From: Lysinibacillus sp. PLM2
Lineage (GTDB): Bacteria > Bacillota > Bacilli > Bacillales_A > Planococcaceae
NCBI GenBank assembly: GCA_023168345.1
Contig: AP025689.1
Location: forward strand, 3,050,001 to 3,114,000
DNA length: 64,000 nt
Reading direction: 5' to 3'
Shown: one piece after another, positions 38,885-50,279 of the stretch
Numbering within the stretch: position 1 is the first letter of the stretch
Layout: the number at the start of each line of letters is the position of its first letter
Made by a program: the position numbers and the translations under genes
The notes under the pieces: generated by a model
The model's database searches: none
Told to the model about the DNA's origin: nothing
What the model saw: the letters and a program-made list of their open reading frames with translations, nothing else

Positions 38885-39730
38885 TTATTCAAGCTCTTGA
38901 CCTGTAATCTCAGCTAACTTACCACTTTCTTTAAGCTTTTGAATACCTTCATTTAATAGATCTAGCAATTCTGTATTACCTTTTTTCACCATTAATCCAT
39001 AGTATTCACTTTCAAAGCTATCATCTTCGATTGTGATAAGGTTTGAATCTGGATTTGTTTTAATGAATTCGATTAATACTGCATTATCACCGATAACAGC
39101 ATCAACAGTTCCATTGATCATTTGTTGGATTGCGATTGGTGTTGTTTCATAAGTTAAAATATTTGTACTTGCTTGACCTTGTAGATCTTGAGCAGCGTAG
39201 TGTCCAGTTGTGTTAATTTGAACACCGATTTTTTTATCTTTTAAATCTTGTAATGAAGTAATGCCTGAATCTTCTTTTGTAATGATTAATTGAGTAGCTT
39301 CATAGTATGGTTCTGTAAAGTCAAATGTTTCTTGACGTTCTTCTGTTATTGTAATTGCAGAAATACCAAAGTCTACTTGTCCATTTGTTACTTGAGTAAA
39401 TAATGGTTCCCAGCCCACATGTTGAATTTCAGCTTTAACGCCTAATTCTTCAGCTAGTGCATTAACGATATCCACATCGATACCAACGATATTTCCGTTA
39501 TCATCCATTGACTCAAATGGTGCATACGCAGCATCTGTCCCTACTAGTAATTCTTTAGTTTCTGCTGGTTCTTCTGCCTCAGACGAAGTACCTTCTGTTT
39601 CAGTAGCAGTTTCTGATCCATTTGTCCCTTCACTACTATTACTATTATCACTGCTTGTTCCACATGCCGCTAATACAAACGTTAATGCTGCAAGTACTAG
39701 TAACATAAGAAGACTATTTTTCTTTAACAT
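38885..39730 (-). CDS. Amino-acid ABC transporter substrate-binding lipoprotein
   Basis: 281 residues. The lipobox LAAC (Cys near residue 22) is followed by an acidic Ser/Glu/Thr linker to about 55, then SBP_bac_3 domain: GTDAAYAPFESMDDNGNIVGIDVDI, DFGISAITITEERQETFDF and VDAVIGDNAVL. It captures an amino acid at the membrane surface for the permease. RBS GGGGG sits before the ATG and a good promoter about 75 bases upstream. Confidence 0.94.
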   Translation of the reverse strand: MLKKNSLLMLLVLAALTFVLAACGTSSDNSNSSEGTNGSETATETEGTSSEAEEPAETKELLVGTDAAYAPFESMDDNGNIVGIDVDIVNALAEELGVKAEIQHVGWEPLFTQVTNGQVDFGISAITITEERQETFDFTEPYYEATQLIITKEDSGITSLQDLKDKKIGVQINTTGHYAAQDLQGQASTNILTYETTPIAIQQMINGTVDAVIGDNAVLIEFIKTNPDSNLITIEDDSFESEYYGLMVKKGNTELLDLLNEGIQKLKESGKLAEITGQELE

Positions 39731-39804
39731 AAATGAAACCCCCTAAAATAATAAAATTGTTTTCAAACTAATATCTATCTTTGAAAACACTAGTAATCTA
39801 TTTC

Positions 39805-39833
39805 ATTATATTTATTAACCATTTTTTACACAA
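39805..39833 (-). promoter_or_regulatory. Promoter of the amino-acid ABC operon
   Basis: TTGTGT (39828-39833) and a perfect TATAAT (39805-39810) with a 17-base spacer on the minus strand, 75 bases before the binding-protein ATG. Confidence 0.65.
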
Positions 39834-40011
39834 TACTTAATTTTCAAAATAATAACTTTTTATTAATTTCAATGAATATTAATTAAGGTCTTCAACACTT
39901 GTTAATGTTAGATCCATCATTACATTTATTATACTAATAGAGCATTGGTGCATTACTATTTAAAAATTCTAAAAATAATAATTATGTAATGACAAGGTTA
40001 TGTAAATAAAA

Positions 40012-40046
40012 AACCGCCATACCCAAGGCTGTTGAGTATGGCGGTT
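40012..40046 (-). terminator. Strong terminator-like hairpin
   Basis: AACCGCCATAC and GTATGGCGGTT pair, with TTTTTTATTT after it on the minus strand. It would stop transcripts coming from the tRNA side before they reach the ABC operon. Confidence 0.8.
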
Positions 40047-40149
40047 ACTATTGTTAAAACCTTAAAACTAAAATAATACTTCTAACATCGATCATAAATG
40101 ATTGTTTTTTTATATGAAAAGATATTTTTATCATCACTAGTTTATTCTA

Positions 40150-40246
40150 GAATGAATGGGGATAAAATGTTTCGGTACAGTTAAACATTTTATCCCATAT
40201 TCTCATCCCCTTGATCTCTATAGGCTGCTAAACTATAGAAATCAAG
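40150..40246. other. Two adjacent hairpins in a gene-free region
   Basis: GGGATAAAATGTTT and AAACATTTTATCCC make a perfect 14-pair stem with a ten-base loop (about 40159-40196). Next to it CTTGAT-TCTATAG and CTATAGA-ATCAAG pair at 40210-40246. Neither ends in a T run. They lie in the 849-base gap 39731-40579, which otherwise holds the ABC promoter and two terminators. They could be a small RNA or a decayed repeat. Confidence 0.45.
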
Positions 40247-40324
40247 TTAAGGTCTTTCTTATGAAAAATATAATTTAAAACAGTAAAATGGCGCCCTTTA
40301 AGGGCATGTTAGGATGTGATTAAT

Positions 40325-40358
40325 GAAAAATAGCTACAATTCAACACGATTTGTAGCC
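40325..40358 (-). terminator. Probable tRNA-Arg transcript terminator
   Basis: On the minus strand GGCTACAA and TTGTAGCT pair around an 11-base loop, followed by ATTTTT. It is the first terminator downstream of the tRNA, about 220 bases away. Confidence 0.6.
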
Positions 40359-40579
40359 TGATGTTTTTGTAATTACTTGATATTCATTAATCTTTGAACC
40401 TTTATTAATTTACTAATTTTCGAGACAATTATCAACCTTTTTCTAAAAAAAATATTATTTCACTAAGTATTCACATTATTAATAGAAAATATGTAGCGAA
40501 ATAAGAATTAGAAAACCTGTTAAATAGTAGTATATACTCCCATCAAATTGGTAAAATTAATAAAGTGTCATTTTAGTAA

Positions 40580-40654
40580 TGGCGCCCTCGGAGGGAATCG
40601 AACCCCCAGCGGAAGAACCGGAATCTTCTGTGTTATCCATTACACCACGAGGGC
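40580..40654 (-). tRNA. tRNA-Arg (anticodon CCG)
   Basis: 75 bases. Acceptor GCCCTCG pairs with CGAGGGC, the discriminator is G and CCA is encoded. The anticodon stem GAAGA/TCTTC encloses TTCCGGT, giving CCG. The T-arm GGGGGTTCGATTCCCTCC is normal. An 11-base copy of its 3' end (AGGGCGCCATT) recurs about 290 bases downstream near 40285-40298. Confidence 0.95.
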
Positions 40655-40840
40655 ATGAAAAAACAGAGTAGTACCTTTTAAATGCGACTTTTTTATTATA
40701 CAAATGTTACAGTTCGAATTCAACTTTTATGTAATATATTTATTTGCAATTATTTAATAGAAATTTATAGTTTTAAATTCTATAAGTTGAACATAGAATA
40801 ACTGTAATGATTCTAATGGTCAAATAGTTAGGTGTTTATA

Positions 40841-40871
40841 TTTGACCTTTCTTGACTATTCTGTGTATCAT
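40841..40871 (+). promoter_or_regulatory. clpP promoter with CtsR operator
   Basis: TTGACC (40842-40847) and TATCAT (40866-40871) with an 18-base spacer. On the complement, 40841-40857 reads AGTCAAG-AAA-GGTCAAA, one mismatch from the tandem heptad bound by CtsR, and it overlaps the -35 box. An extra GGTCAAA half-site is at 40818-40824. Heat-shock control by CtsR is expected. Confidence 0.7.
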
Positions 40872-40936
40872 ATGAATGAAGCTGAAATAAGCAATATTTC
40901 AGATGAATACTTAAAACCTTTAAGGAGGATTTTATT

Positions 40937-41527
40937 ATGAATTTAATTCCTACAGTTATTGAACAAACTAGTCGCGGGGAACGTGCTTATGACATCTATT
41001 CTCGTTTATTAAAAGACCGAATTATTATGCTTGGTAGTGCCATTGATGATAATGTTGCTAACTCAATTGTAGCACAATTGTTATTTTTAGCAGCTGAAGA
41101 TCCTGATAAAGATATTTCTTTATACATTAACTCTCCTGGTGGATCTATTACTGCTGGTATGGCTATTTTCGATACAATGCAATATATTAAACCGAAAGTA
41201 TCTACAATTTGTATCGGTATGGCTGCTTCAATGGGTGCATTTTTACTTGCTGCTGGTGAACCAGGTAAACGTTTTGCTTTACCAAATGCAGAAGTGATGA
41301 TTCACCAACCACTTGGTGGCGCTCAAGGTCAAGCAACAGAAATTGAAATCGCTGCTAAACGTATTTTATTCTTACGTGATAAATTAAATGGAATTTTGGC
41401 TGAGCGTACAGGTCAACCACTTGAAAGAATTGCTAAAGATACAGACCGCGACAACTTCATGACTGCTACACAAGCTAAAGAATATGGTTTAATTGACAAT
41501 ATCATTACAACTATAGAAGAAAAATAA
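40937..41527 (+). CDS. clpP: ATP-dependent Clp protease proteolytic subunit
   Basis: 196 residues. The catalytic triad is visible: Ser in GMAASMGAF, His in MIHQPLGG and Asp in DTDRDNF. It assembles as a 14-mer and works with ClpC/ClpX unfoldases, including removal of tmRNA-tagged proteins. TAAGGAGG precedes the ATG and a CtsR box covers its promoter. Monocistronic, with a terminator 15 bases downstream. Confidence 0.98.
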   Translation: MNLIPTVIEQTSRGERAYDIYSRLLKDRIIMLGSAIDDNVANSIVAQLLFLAAEDPDKDISLYINSPGGSITAGMAIFDTMQYIKPKVSTICIGMAASMGAFLLAAGEPGKRFALPNAEVMIHQPLGGAQGQATEIEIAAKRILFLRDKLNGILAERTGQPLERIAKDTDRDNFMTATQAKEYGLIDNIITTIEEK

Positions 41528-41537
41528 TTACTAAATA

Positions 41538-41585
41538 AAAAAAATCGCGCTTTACGATATAGTTCGTAAACCGCGATTTTTTTAT
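41538..41585. terminator. Terminator of clpP
   Basis: AAAATCGCG and CGCGATTTTTTTA pair, with an inner TTTACG/CGTAAA stem. The T run follows on the plus strand. Confidence 0.85.
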
Positions 41586-41595
41586 ATTATAACAA

Positions 41596-41645
41596 TAAAA
41601 ATGCTCGCATTTCCTGACCAAAATGCCAATGAGTTGCGAGCGTTT
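41596..41645 (-). terminator. Terminator of the trxB-to-crh gene series
   Basis: On the minus strand ACGCTCGCA and TGCGAGCAT pair around a long loop, followed by TTTTTATTG, about 20 bases past the crh stop. Confidence 0.6.
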
Positions 41646-41661
41646 ACATATATACTATACA

Positions 41662-41919
41662 TTATTCTTGCTTTTCAATGATTTTAGAAAGTCCTTCGAT
41701 TGCTTCATTCTCATCATTGCCGTCAGCAATTAGGGTAATTGTTGTGCCTCTTGCAATGGCTAAGCTCATAATTCCCATAATAGATTTAGCATTTACTTTC
41801 TTTTCATCTTTTTGAAGATATACTTCTGATTTATATCGATTTGCTTCCTGTACAAATAAGGCCGCTTGTCTAGCTTGTAAACCTGTTTTCAACTTAACTT
41901 CTAAATTGGTTTCAACCAT
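41662..41919 (-). CDS. crh: Catabolite repression HPr-like protein Crh
   Basis: 85 residues with the HPr fold. At the position of HPr His15 it has Gln (KTGLQARQAALF), so it cannot relay phosphate from enzyme I. The regulatory Ser46 site is kept (NAKSIMGIMSLA). HprK, encoded at 56254, should phosphorylate it to make a CcpA co-repressor. It follows whiA in the conserved rapZ-yvcK-whiA-crh order. Confidence 0.94.
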   Translation of the reverse strand: MVETNLEVKLKTGLQARQAALFVQEANRYKSEVYLQKDEKKVNAKSIMGIMSLAIARGTTITLIADGNDENEAIEGLSKIIEKQE

Positions 41920-42015
41920 CTAATATACTCCCTTTCACAACCGTTCATCAATATATATTTTTATCTTATCGAAATTACCAAAAAAGAACAATAATGTTCT
42001 CCTTATTTTTTCAAT

Positions 42016-42960
42016 TTAGTTTACTTGTTCACCGCGGCGAAGCGCTTCGGCAATTTCATCTATTTTTCTTAGCCTATGATTGACACCGGATTTACTTACT
42101 GTTCCTGTCGATACCATTTCCCCAAGCTCTTTTAATGTGACATCCTGATACTCAACTCGTAATCTTGCAATTTCACGAAGCTTTTCGGGTAACTGATCTA
42201 AACCAATAGCATTTTCAATAAATCGGATGTTTTCCACCTGTCTAATCGCTGCACCAATTGTTTTATTTAAATTTGCTGTTTCGCAATTGACAATACGATT
42301 TACACTATTACGCATATCTCTTACAATACGAACATCCTCAAACTTTAACATCGCTTGGAATCCACCTACTATTCCTAAGAAATCAGAAATTTTCTCTGCT
42401 TCTTTTAAGTATGTGACAAATCCTTTTTTTCGTTCAATTGTTTTGGCGTTTAGTTGAAATGTGTTCATTAGTTCTGCTAATGCATCGCCGTGTTCTTTAT
42501 ATAGTGAATAGATTTCAAGATGATATGATGAGGTTTCAGGGTTATTAACTGAGCCACCTGCTAAAAATGCACCACGCAAATATGCACGCTTTTCATTCTT
42601 ATTTCGAATGAGTGTTTTGGAGATAGAATGATTGAACTGAAAATCTTCAGATATGATTTCAAGATCCTTTAGTAGATCGCGCGCACCCTCCCGAACCCGA
42701 CAGATGTATACATTATTTTTCTTCAGTCTCATTTTTTTACGTACTAATAATTCTACATTATATCCATAAAGTTTTTTTATAATTGTATAGAGTCTTCTAG
42801 CAATCGCTGCATTTTCTGTTTGTACATCTAAACTAAGTTGTCTATTTGCAAATGATACCGAGCCGTTCATACGGATTAATGCGGATACTTCCGCCTTTAA
42901 ACAGCTATCATTTGCTTCTATTTGGGTTAGTTCCTTCTTTGTCTCCGATGCAAATGACAT
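42016..42960 (-). CDS. whiA: WhiA, DNA-binding cell-division/sporulation protein
   Basis: 314 residues. An N-terminal LAGLIDADG-like domain ([17 protein letters not shown] near 126-142) lacks nuclease residues, and a C-terminal HTH follows ([27 protein letters not shown]). In B. subtilis it influences division and chromosome segregation. It sits between yvcK and crh, 57 bases after yvcK. Confidence 0.96.
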   Translation of the reverse strand: MSFASETKKELTQIEANDSCLKAEVSALIRMNGSVSFANRQLSLDVQTENAAIARRLYTIIKKLYGYNVELLVRKKMRLKKNNVYICRVREGARDLLKDLEIISEDFQFNHSISKTLIRNKNEKRAYLRGAFLAGGSVNNPETSSYHLEIYSLYKEHGDALAELMNTFQLNAKTIERKKGFVTYLKEAEKISDFLGIVGGFQAMLKFEDVRIVRDMRNSVNRIVNCETANLNKTIGAAIRQVENIRFIENAIGLDQLPEKLREIARLRVEYQDVTLKELGEMVSTGTVSKSGVNHRLRKIDEIAEALRRGEQVN

Positions 42961-43017
42961 CCATTATAACCCCCCTTTCAAACTATGTATGGAGAATATC
43001 ATATCACATACTTAGTA

Positions 43018-43983
43018 CTAAATAACATATTTAGGTGCATAATCGCTTAACCATTGTGCTATTCTCGTTGATTCATGACGAACTACACCTGATTGTATAA
43101 TGGCGATATCCTTTTTAATGACTTCTAATCCCATCATTTCTAATTTTTGAACATCTACAGATACTGGTTCTGCATTCTCTTCTTTATAATTTTCCTTAAT
43201 CGGTGAAGGTAATTCAAAGTTATTTACTAAAATCGAATCCAGGCAAGGCTTTCCTACATGATCATAAATTGCTTGCACATGGTCACAGGCATTGTATTTA
43301 AGTGTTTCACCTTTTTGAGTCATTAAATTGCAAATATAAATTTTCCGACCTTTTGCTTTAACGACTGCCTCTCCAATTTCATTTACTAATAAATTTGGAA
43401 TAATGCTAGTATATAAACTTCCTGGTCCGATTAAAATAATATCAGCTGTTTGAATTGCTCGTATCGCTTCAGGAAGCGGTTTCACATGTTTTGGTTCTAA
43501 AAAGACTCTTTTAATGGGTAAATGGGAACTTGGAATTTTTGATTCACCTACAATAAAAGAACCATCTATTAATTCAGCGTTTAAAGTAATTTTTTTATTT
43601 GCTGCAGGAATCACTTTTCCATGCACATTTAGTACTTTACTCATTTCAGCAATCGCATGGCTAAAGTCTCCTGTTATATCCGTTAGAGCTGTAAGCATTA
43701 GATTCCCTAACGAATGCCCGCCAAGGTCTACTGAATGGGCGAAGCGATATTGGAACATCTGTTCAACCAATGGTTCTGCATGAGAAAGAGCTGCGATGAC
43801 ATTTCGAATATCACCTGGTGGTGGAATATCGTAGTCATCACGAAGGCGTCCTGAAGATCCACCATCATCCGCAACAGTTACGATGGCTGTTATATCAAAG
43901 GGATATTTTTTTAATCCCCTCAATAATGTGGATAATCCAGTTCCACCTCCGATCACTACGATACTCGTTTTCTTTTTCTTCAT
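43018..43983 (-). CDS. yvcK: YvcK / gluconeogenesis factor family protein
   Basis: 321 residues of the CofD-like UPF0052 family. VVIGGGTGLSTLLRGLKKYP and VTVADDGGSSGRLRDDYDIPPPGD bind UDP-sugar; NLMTQKGET is a further motif. It is needed for growth on gluconeogenic carbon and for cell shape. It starts four bases after rapZ, so the pair is tightly linked. Confidence 0.96.
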   Translation of the reverse strand: MKKKKTSIVVIGGGTGLSTLLRGLKKYPFDITAIVTVADDGGSSGRLRDDYDIPPPGDIRNVIAALSHAEPLVEQMFQYRFAHSVDLGGHSLGNLMLTALTDITGDFSHAIAEMSKVLNVHGKVIPAANKKITLNAELIDGSFIVGESKIPSSHLPIKRVFLEPKHVKPLPEAIRAIQTADIILIGPGSLYTSIIPNLLVNEIGEAVVKAKGRKIYICNLMTQKGETLKYNACDHVQAIYDHVGKPCLDSILVNNFELPSPIKENYKEENAEPVSVDVQKLEMMGLEVIKKDIAIIQSGVVRHESTRIAQWLSDYAPKYVI

Positions 43984-43987
43984 TACT

Positions 43988-44872
43988 TCAATCCTTTCTG
44001 CGGTCTATATCTCTATGGGTGATTACAGTTTGATAGCTTTGTTTAAATAGTTTTCCGTAATATTCTGCTAACGTAACTGAACGATGCTGTCCTCCAGTAC
44101 ATCCAAAAGCAATGACTAATTGTGACTTTCCTTCATGTATATACTGAGGAATCATAAAGCTAAATAAATCCGTTAGTTTTTCAATTAATATTTTTGTTTC
44201 ATCTGTTGCTAATACATATGAAGATACTTCTTCTTGTAATCCTGTTTTATAACGTAACTCTTCTACATAATATGGATTTTTTAAAAAACGGACATCAAAT
44301 ACTAAATCAGCATCAATGGGTATGCCATTTTTATAGCCAAAGGACATCACGTTTAATGAAAACTGCGGTCCTGCTAAGCTTGAAAACTCATTTGCAATAC
44401 GTTCTCTTAGTTCTCTTGGCTTCATGGAAGATGTATTATAAACATATGTTGCTCGTCCTCTTAATTCTGAAAGGAGCATTCTTTCTTTTTTTATGCCTTC
44501 AAGGGGCAATCCATTTGGCTCAAGAGGATGCGATCTTCGTGTTTCTTTATAACGTCGAACAAGTGTCTCATCATCTGCATCTAAAAATAAAACTCGTGTG
44601 ACAAGATCTTCTTCTTTTTCTAACTTATCAAGAGCATCGATTAAAGAGTCAAAAAACTCTCTACCGCGCATATCCATTACAGCAGCAACACGGGTAATTT
44701 TTCTTTCCGATTCTTTCATTAGTGCTAAAAACGTTGTTAATAACTCTGGTGGTAAGTTATCAATACAGTAATAACCTAAATCCTCAAAGCTTTGAACCGC
44801 TACTGTCTTTCCTGCCCCACTCATCCCAGTGATAATGACAATTTCATGTGTAAAGCGATCACTTCTACCCAT
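43988..44872 (-). CDS. rapZ: RapZ-family RNase adaptor / nucleotide-binding protein
   Basis: 294 residues from the ATG at 44872 ([11 protein letters not shown]), nine bases after GGAG. Walker A GMSGAGKT and the C-terminal [16 protein letters not shown] domain are typical. In Gram-positives (YvjA/YvcJ type) it binds nucleotides and affects competence; the E. coli homologue controls a small-RNA pathway. It lies after the nudix gene. Confidence 0.94.
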   Translation of the reverse strand: MGRSDRFTHEIVIITGMSGAGKTVAVQSFEDLGYYCIDNLPPELLTTFLALMKESERKITRVAAVMDMRGREFFDSLIDALDKLEKEEDLVTRVLFLDADDETLVRRYKETRRSHPLEPNGLPLEGIKKERMLLSELRGRATYVYNTSSMKPRELRERIANEFSSLAGPQFSLNVMSFGYKNGIPIDADLVFDVRFLKNPYYVEELRYKTGLQEEVSSYVLATDETKILIEKLTDLFSFMIPQYIHEGKSQLVIAFGCTGGQHRSVTLAEYYGKLFKQSYQTVITHRDIDRRKD

Positions 44873-44888
44873 GATCAACATCTCCTTT

Positions 44889-45356
44889 TTAATGTTCGTT
44901 CGACGTCTGGATTCTTTTACTTAGCAATTCAAAATCTTCTGTGTATTCAAAGGTGCCATATTGAATTCCTTCATTTAATGCAGCAAAAAGTAAATTCGTG
45001 CGATCACCCTCAGCCATTGGTAAGGAGTGAAGGCTTTCTATCGAATGCCATGCCAATTTCCCTTCCCTTGTTTGCTCGAAAGGAGTCCCCTCTATTCCGT
45101 GAGAAACAAATGTGTATAGCATCCATTCATCAACAACTTCATCATTCTCTTTTATCACCATCGTAAAAATTCCCTTTAGATGGACATTTTTTGGTGTAGC
45201 GTTGGTTTCTTCATGAAATTCTCGAATAGCAGCTTCATAGATGGATTCGCCACTTTCCATTTTTCCACCTGGGGCTACAAACCAACCTCTTCTTGGTTTT
45301 TGAAGAAGCAGAACTTTTCCATCCTGTACTGCTAATAAATTTGCAATTCTCTGCAT
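44889..45356 (-). CDS. Nudix hydrolase (8-oxo-dGTP diphosphatase-like)
   Basis: 155 residues. The Nudix box is complete: [21 protein letters not shown], with the REFHEE metal ligands. Similar to YvcI of B. subtilis, in the same position beside rapZ. It cleaves a nucleoside diphosphate derivative; the substrate is not known. The spacing to rapZ is 16 bases. Confidence 0.88.
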   Translation of the reverse strand: MQRIANLLAVQDGKVLLLQKPRRGWFVAPGGKMESGESIYEAAIREFHEETNATPKNVHLKGIFTMVIKENDEVVDEWMLYTFVSHGIEGTPFEQTREGKLAWHSIESLHSLPMAEGDRTNLLFAALNEGIQYGTFEYTEDFELLSKRIQTSNEH

Positions 45357-45461
45357 AACAACACCTCTAATCTAACTACAACTTCAACTATTTCTATTAT
45401 AACTGCATTAATCCACTGGTTACAAAATAATATGATTTTTTTACGAAATAAACACAAATTC

Positions 45462-45499
45462 AAAAAAAAGGTTGTTTCCAAATTGTTTCGGAAACAACC
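45462..45499 (-). terminator. Terminator after trxB
   Basis: GGTTGTTTCC and GGAAACAACC form a ten-pair stem followed by TTTTTTTT on the minus strand, 100 bases after the trxB stop. Confidence 0.85.
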
Positions 45500-45598
45500 A
45501 AATCTAAATCACACAAAAAGGGGGATAACGTTTATAAAACCATTATAGCCCTTTAATATTTCATAGAAGTTACATTCAAGTTAAAACCTTATTAAAAA

Positions 45599-46582
<984 letters not shown>

Positions 46583-46623
46583 TTAATCGTAGTGCAACTT
46601 TCACCTGACTTCAAATATATTGC

Positions 46624-48150
46624 TTACTTAGAGTCAAAGGGCAAGTATTCGATTAAATCCTCTACATATTTTGTCAATGTTGCAACAGATATATTATATT
46701 TCGCTGCATATTCTTTTTTCGTAACACGATTACTGTTAATCGTTGAGTAAAACATAAACTCAACTGCTGCCGCTAAAGCCTTTATATTTTTAAATTCATA
46801 GGAATTTTCTAATGCTCTTTCACATAAAACAAACCACATTTGATATAAATATTGAATTTCTGGAGTAATACTACCGCTTTTTTCATAAAGCTGTTCTGCA
46901 ACTTCCATGGCTCTTACGAAGAATTTTTCAACTTTATTGTCTTTATTAAATTTGTGGTTTAATGCATAGGCTAATGAAAGTTTTTCTAAACCATTATATT
47001 TCGAAAGATCAACCCAAGTTGGGTGTGCAATAATTTCTTGCTTATGGGCAGACTTGCTTAATAAGAAGAAGCCAAACATACGATGTGCGCTATATTTACT
47101 TGTGATTTTTTCAACAATTACATCTCGGTTTTGTTCAAGAGCATTAATTTCAACATTTTTATTTATATGCTGCCACGGTTCTAACCCCTTTTTGGAAGGG
47201 TCCATGTTAACTAGTGTTTTCCATGCGTTTTCAGCTATCTCTTCATGACCACTGAAATAGGCTGATTGAGCTAACCAAAAATAAAAACCAGTATCCCCCT
47301 CAAAACCACGTTTATTCATGCTGCGTAACCAGTTAAAGGCTAATTCATGTTCACCTATTAAAGATAGTGTTGCACCTAGTTTATAACGATTTTCCCAGTC
47401 AAATGGATTTATTTTTTTCAGTAGTTTGACTAAATCCGCTAATTGCTCTTCTTCCTTTTCGTAATAAGCAATTACAGCTAAGTTACAGATTGCATGAAGG
47501 TTGCCGTGATTTTCTCGTAAGACATGGTTTAAGAGAGCCTTTGCTTGATCGATTTCCCCTGTATAAAAATAAGCAAGGGCTAAATTGTTATAAGCAGGCC
47601 AAAGATCAGGAAACGTTTCGATTAGTTGCTCTAACACTTCTATGGCTTCTTTAAATTGGCTATTTTCCATTAAACGTCGAGCCTTTTCCTGAGCTACAAA
47701 TTTTTCACCATCTTCTTCGTCTATCGGTTCAAAGTCTTCCTCGTATTCTACAAAATCAAGTATTTCATTTGCTTCAAATGCATAAAGTCCATCAGGCTCC
47801 ATCTGTAAGTACATCTCTGCATATTTTCTTGCATCAGAAACGATTCCCATACAACCAGAAACTTCCGCTAGGAAAAACACGAATTCTGATTCACTCGGCT
47901 CCAAGCTATGTGCGGTATGAATATGTTCATATGCACTTTCAAAATTTTCTGCATCCATTTCCATAATGCCAAATTGCATTAGTATATGGGCATCATCAGG
48001 GCTTAGCTCTGCAGCTCTTTTCATGTATTTATAAGCTTTTGCCATTTGATCTTGTTCAATAGCTTTTAGTGCTTTTTTAAAGTAATAATCACCATTTGGA
48101 ATAAACGAAACGATATTATTCTCTTGCTTTTTTCTACGTTGATTTTCCAA
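46624..48150 (-). CDS. Tetratricopeptide-repeat protein (YvcD-like)
   Basis: 508 residues made of TPR helices (AYKYMKRAAELSPDDAHILMQFG; WPAYNNLALAYFYTGEIDQAKALL) with an acidic linker around 125-150. A C-terminal helix-turn-helix-like segment follows (YAAKYNISVATLTKYVEDL). Its partner is unknown; it sits where yvcD lies in B. subtilis, before trxB. GGAGG precedes the ATG. Confidence 0.87.
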   Translation of the reverse strand: MENQRRKKQENNIVSFIPNGDYYFKKALKAIEQDQMAKAYKYMKRAAELSPDDAHILMQFGIMEMDAENFESAYEHIHTAHSLEPSESEFVFFLAEVSGCMGIVSDARKYAEMYLQMEPDGLYAFEANEILDFVEYEEDFEPIDEEDGEKFVAQEKARRLMENSQFKEAIEVLEQLIETFPDLWPAYNNLALAYFYTGEIDQAKALLNHVLRENHGNLHAICNLAVIAYYEKEEEQLADLVKLLKKINPFDWENRYKLGATLSLIGEHELAFNWLRSMNKRGFEGDTGFYFWLAQSAYFSGHEEIAENAWKTLVNMDPSKKGLEPWQHINKNVEINALEQNRDVIVEKITSKYSAHRMFGFFLLSKSAHKQEIIAHPTWVDLSKYNGLEKLSLAYALNHKFNKDNKVEKFFVRAMEVAEQLYEKSGSITPEIQYLYQMWFVLCERALENSYEFKNIKALAAAVEFMFYSTINSNRVTKKEYAAKYNISVATLTKYVEDLIEYLPFDSK

Positions 48151-48183
48151 ATTGATTCCTCCAAAACATTTTCGTATAACACG

Positions 48184-48215
48184 AAAGAAGGAACGTAAAA
48201 ATACGTTCCTTTAAA
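48184..48215 (-). terminator. Terminator at the end of the his operon
   Basis: AAGGAACGTA and TACGTTCCTT pair as a ten-base stem with a short A/T loop. The following T run on the minus strand is imperfect (CTTTCG). Confidence 0.6.
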
Positions 48216-48265
48216 ATCCTTAATATTATAACATAATTAAATGATTCTTCATTATATCAGATGTG

Positions 48266-48898
48266 TTATTTTTTTGTACTTGCACGCTTTTCTTCATGAC
48301 GAGTTTTTAGTACTGCTAATACGTCGTACACACTAATTTTTTGTTCTTGTAGTAGTACAAGTAAGTGATAAATTAAATCGGCTGCTTCCCATGTTACTTC
48401 TTGTGCATCGCGATTTTTTGCACCAATCACTACTTCTGTTGCTTCCTCTCCAACCTTTTTACAAATTTTATCGATCCCTTTTTCGAATAAATATGTAGTA
48501 TAGGCACCTTCAGGCATATCAACTTCTCGTTTGCGAATTATTTCTACTAATTGAGGGATGATATCAACAGATCCTACAGACTCTTTTTCAACCACTTGTT
48601 CTGTAAAGCAAGATCTAGTCCCATTATGGCAAGCAGGACCAGCTGGAATTACTTCCACTACTAAAGCATCTTGATCACAGTCTGCTTTAATTGAAACAAC
48701 CTTTTGTATATTACCACTTGTTGCTCCTTTATGCCACAATTCTTGACGAGAGCGTGAGTAAAACCAAGTTTCACCTGTTTCAATCGTTTTTTGTAATGAT
48801 TCTTCATTCATATACGCAACAGTTAATACTTCTTTTGATTGTGCATCCTGTACGACTGCTGTTATTAAACCTTTTTCGTCAAATTTTAAACCGTCCAT
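48266..48898 (-). CDS. hisIE: Bifunctional phosphoribosyl-AMP cyclohydrolase / phosphoribosyl-ATP pyrophosphatase
   Basis: 210 residues. The N-terminal HisI domain has [10 protein letters not shown] and CHNGTRSCF zinc ligands; the C-terminal HisE domain has [12 protein letters not shown] and [13 protein letters not shown]. It carries out steps 2 and 3 of histidine synthesis. Its ATG overlaps the final base of the hisF stop. Last gene of the operon. Confidence 0.97.
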   Translation of the reverse strand: MDGLKFDEKGLITAVVQDAQSKEVLTVAYMNEESLQKTIETGETWFYSRSRQELWHKGATSGNIQKVVSIKADCDQDALVVEVIPAGPACHNGTRSCFTEQVVEKESVGSVDIIPQLVEIIRKREVDMPEGAYTTYLFEKGIDKICKKVGEEATEVVIGAKNRDAQEVTWEAADLIYHLLVLLQEQKISVYDVLAVLKTRHEEKRASTKK

Positions 48899-49656
48899 TA
48901 TCTTACATAAACTCCTTTATCACGTAGATAGCCTTTAACTTCTGCTACACTCGTTTCTTTGTAGTGGAAAATCGATGCTGCAAGAGCTGCATCAGCATCA
49001 ACATCTTGTAAAACCTCTAAAAAGTGTTCTGCATTACCTGCTCCACCACTTGCAATTACTGGTACAGTTACTGCATCTCGAACCGCTTTCGTTAGTCCTA
49101 AGTCGAAGCCACTTTTTTCTCCATCTTGATTCATACTAGTTAGCAAAATTTCACCAGCACCTAATCGTACTGCCTCTTTTGCCCAATCTACTGCTTTCCA
49201 TTCCGTTTTATTGCGACCACCATGTGTATAAACCATCCACGTTCCATCTTCTTCACTGTATCTTGCGTCTATCGCCACAACAATACATTGAGCACCGAAG
49301 AAATCCGACCCTTCTTTTATAAGCTCTGGTCTTAATAATGCTGCCGTGTTAACTGACACTTTGTCCGCACCTGCGCGAAGAATTTTTTTCATATCATCGA
49401 GGGTACGAATTCCTCCACCAACCGTAAAGGGAATTGCTAATGATGAAGCCGTTTTTCTCACCACATCTACCATGGTTTCTCGCCCTTCGTGAGATGCGGA
49501 AATATCTAAAAATACTAATTCATCTGCACCTTGTTCATCGTAAAATTTCGCCAGTTCTATAGGATCTCCTGCGTCTCGTAATTCAACGAATTGAATCCCC
49601 TTAACTACACGCCCCTCTTTTACATCTAAACAAGGAATAATTCTCTTTGTTAACAT
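48898..49656 (-). CDS. hisF: Imidazole glycerol phosphate synthase cyclase subunit
   Basis: 252 residues from [12 protein letters not shown] at 49656; the nine-codon upstream extension lies inside hisH. Catalytic Asp in [12 protein letters not shown] and Asp in [13 protein letters not shown] identify HisF, not HisA. It forms a dimer with HisH and uses its ammonia to close the imidazole ring. It overlaps hisH by seven bases. HisA, normally encoded between hisH and hisF, is absent. Confidence 0.97.
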   Translation of the reverse strand: MLTKRIIPCLDVKEGRVVKGIQFVELRDAGDPIELAKFYDEQGADELVFLDISASHEGRETMVDVVRKTASSLAIPFTVGGGIRTLDDMKKILRAGADKVSVNTAALLRPELIKEGSDFFGAQCIVVAIDARYSEEDGTWMVYTHGGRNKTEWKAVDWAKEAVRLGAGEILLTSMNQDGEKSGFDLGLTKAVRDAVTVPVIASGGAGNAEHFLEVLQDVDADAALAASIFHYKETSVAEVKGYLRDKGVYVR

Positions 49657-50279
49657 GCAGACACCTCCACACCGCGTAGCCATTGCTCTAGCAAATACAT
49701 GCCAAACTTACCTGATTTCTCTGGATGGAACTGCATCCCTGTTAAACTTCCACTTTTCATGACCCCTGGAACTTTCACACCTTCGTAATCAGCATACGCC
49801 ACTAGTTCGTCTTGCGCAAACTCCGTTGCATAAAAGGAATGCACAAAGTAAACGAATTTTTCCTTAGGCATTGATTTTTCTTCTAGCCATTCTGGAACTG
49901 AAGTAAATTGCAACTCATTCCATCCCATATGTGGAATACGTGATACACCTTCAAATCGTTTAACATGTCCTTTGAAAACGCCAATACCTTCTGTTAATTC
50001 GATTTCATCACTTTTTTCAAATAGTAGCTGCATTCCTAAACAAATTCCTAATAGTGGTTTATTTAGTATCTTTTGCTCTACTATAAATTCATTTAGTTTT
50101 GTTTCATTTAATCGTTTCATCGCATCTGGAAAGGCACCTACACCTGGTAAAATCAGTGCATCACAAGCTTCTAGCACTTGAAAATCAGAAGAAATAACTG
50201 GTTCACAGTCTAAACGTTTCAAAGCTTGTTCTACACTAAATAAATTACCCATCCCATAATCAATTACGCCAATTTTCAT
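49650..50279 (-). CDS. hisH: Imidazole glycerol phosphate synthase glutamine amidotransferase subunit
   Basis: 209 residues. The glutaminase triad is visible: Cys in [10 protein letters not shown], His and Glu in MQFHPEKSG. The start [13 protein letters not shown] is typical. It delivers ammonia to HisF. It overlaps hisB by four bases (ATGA) and hisF by seven, so no space remains for hisA. Confidence 0.97.
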   Translation of the reverse strand: MKIGVIDYGMGNLFSVEQALKRLDCEPVISSDFQVLEACDALILPGVGAFPDAMKRLNETKLNEFIVEQKILNKPLLGICLGMQLLFEKSDEIELTEGIGVFKGHVKRFEGVSRIPHMGWNELQFTSVPEWLEEKSMPKEKFVYFVHSFYATEFAQDELVAYADYEGVKVPGVMKSGSLTGMQFHPEKSGKFGMYLLEQWLRGVEVSAC

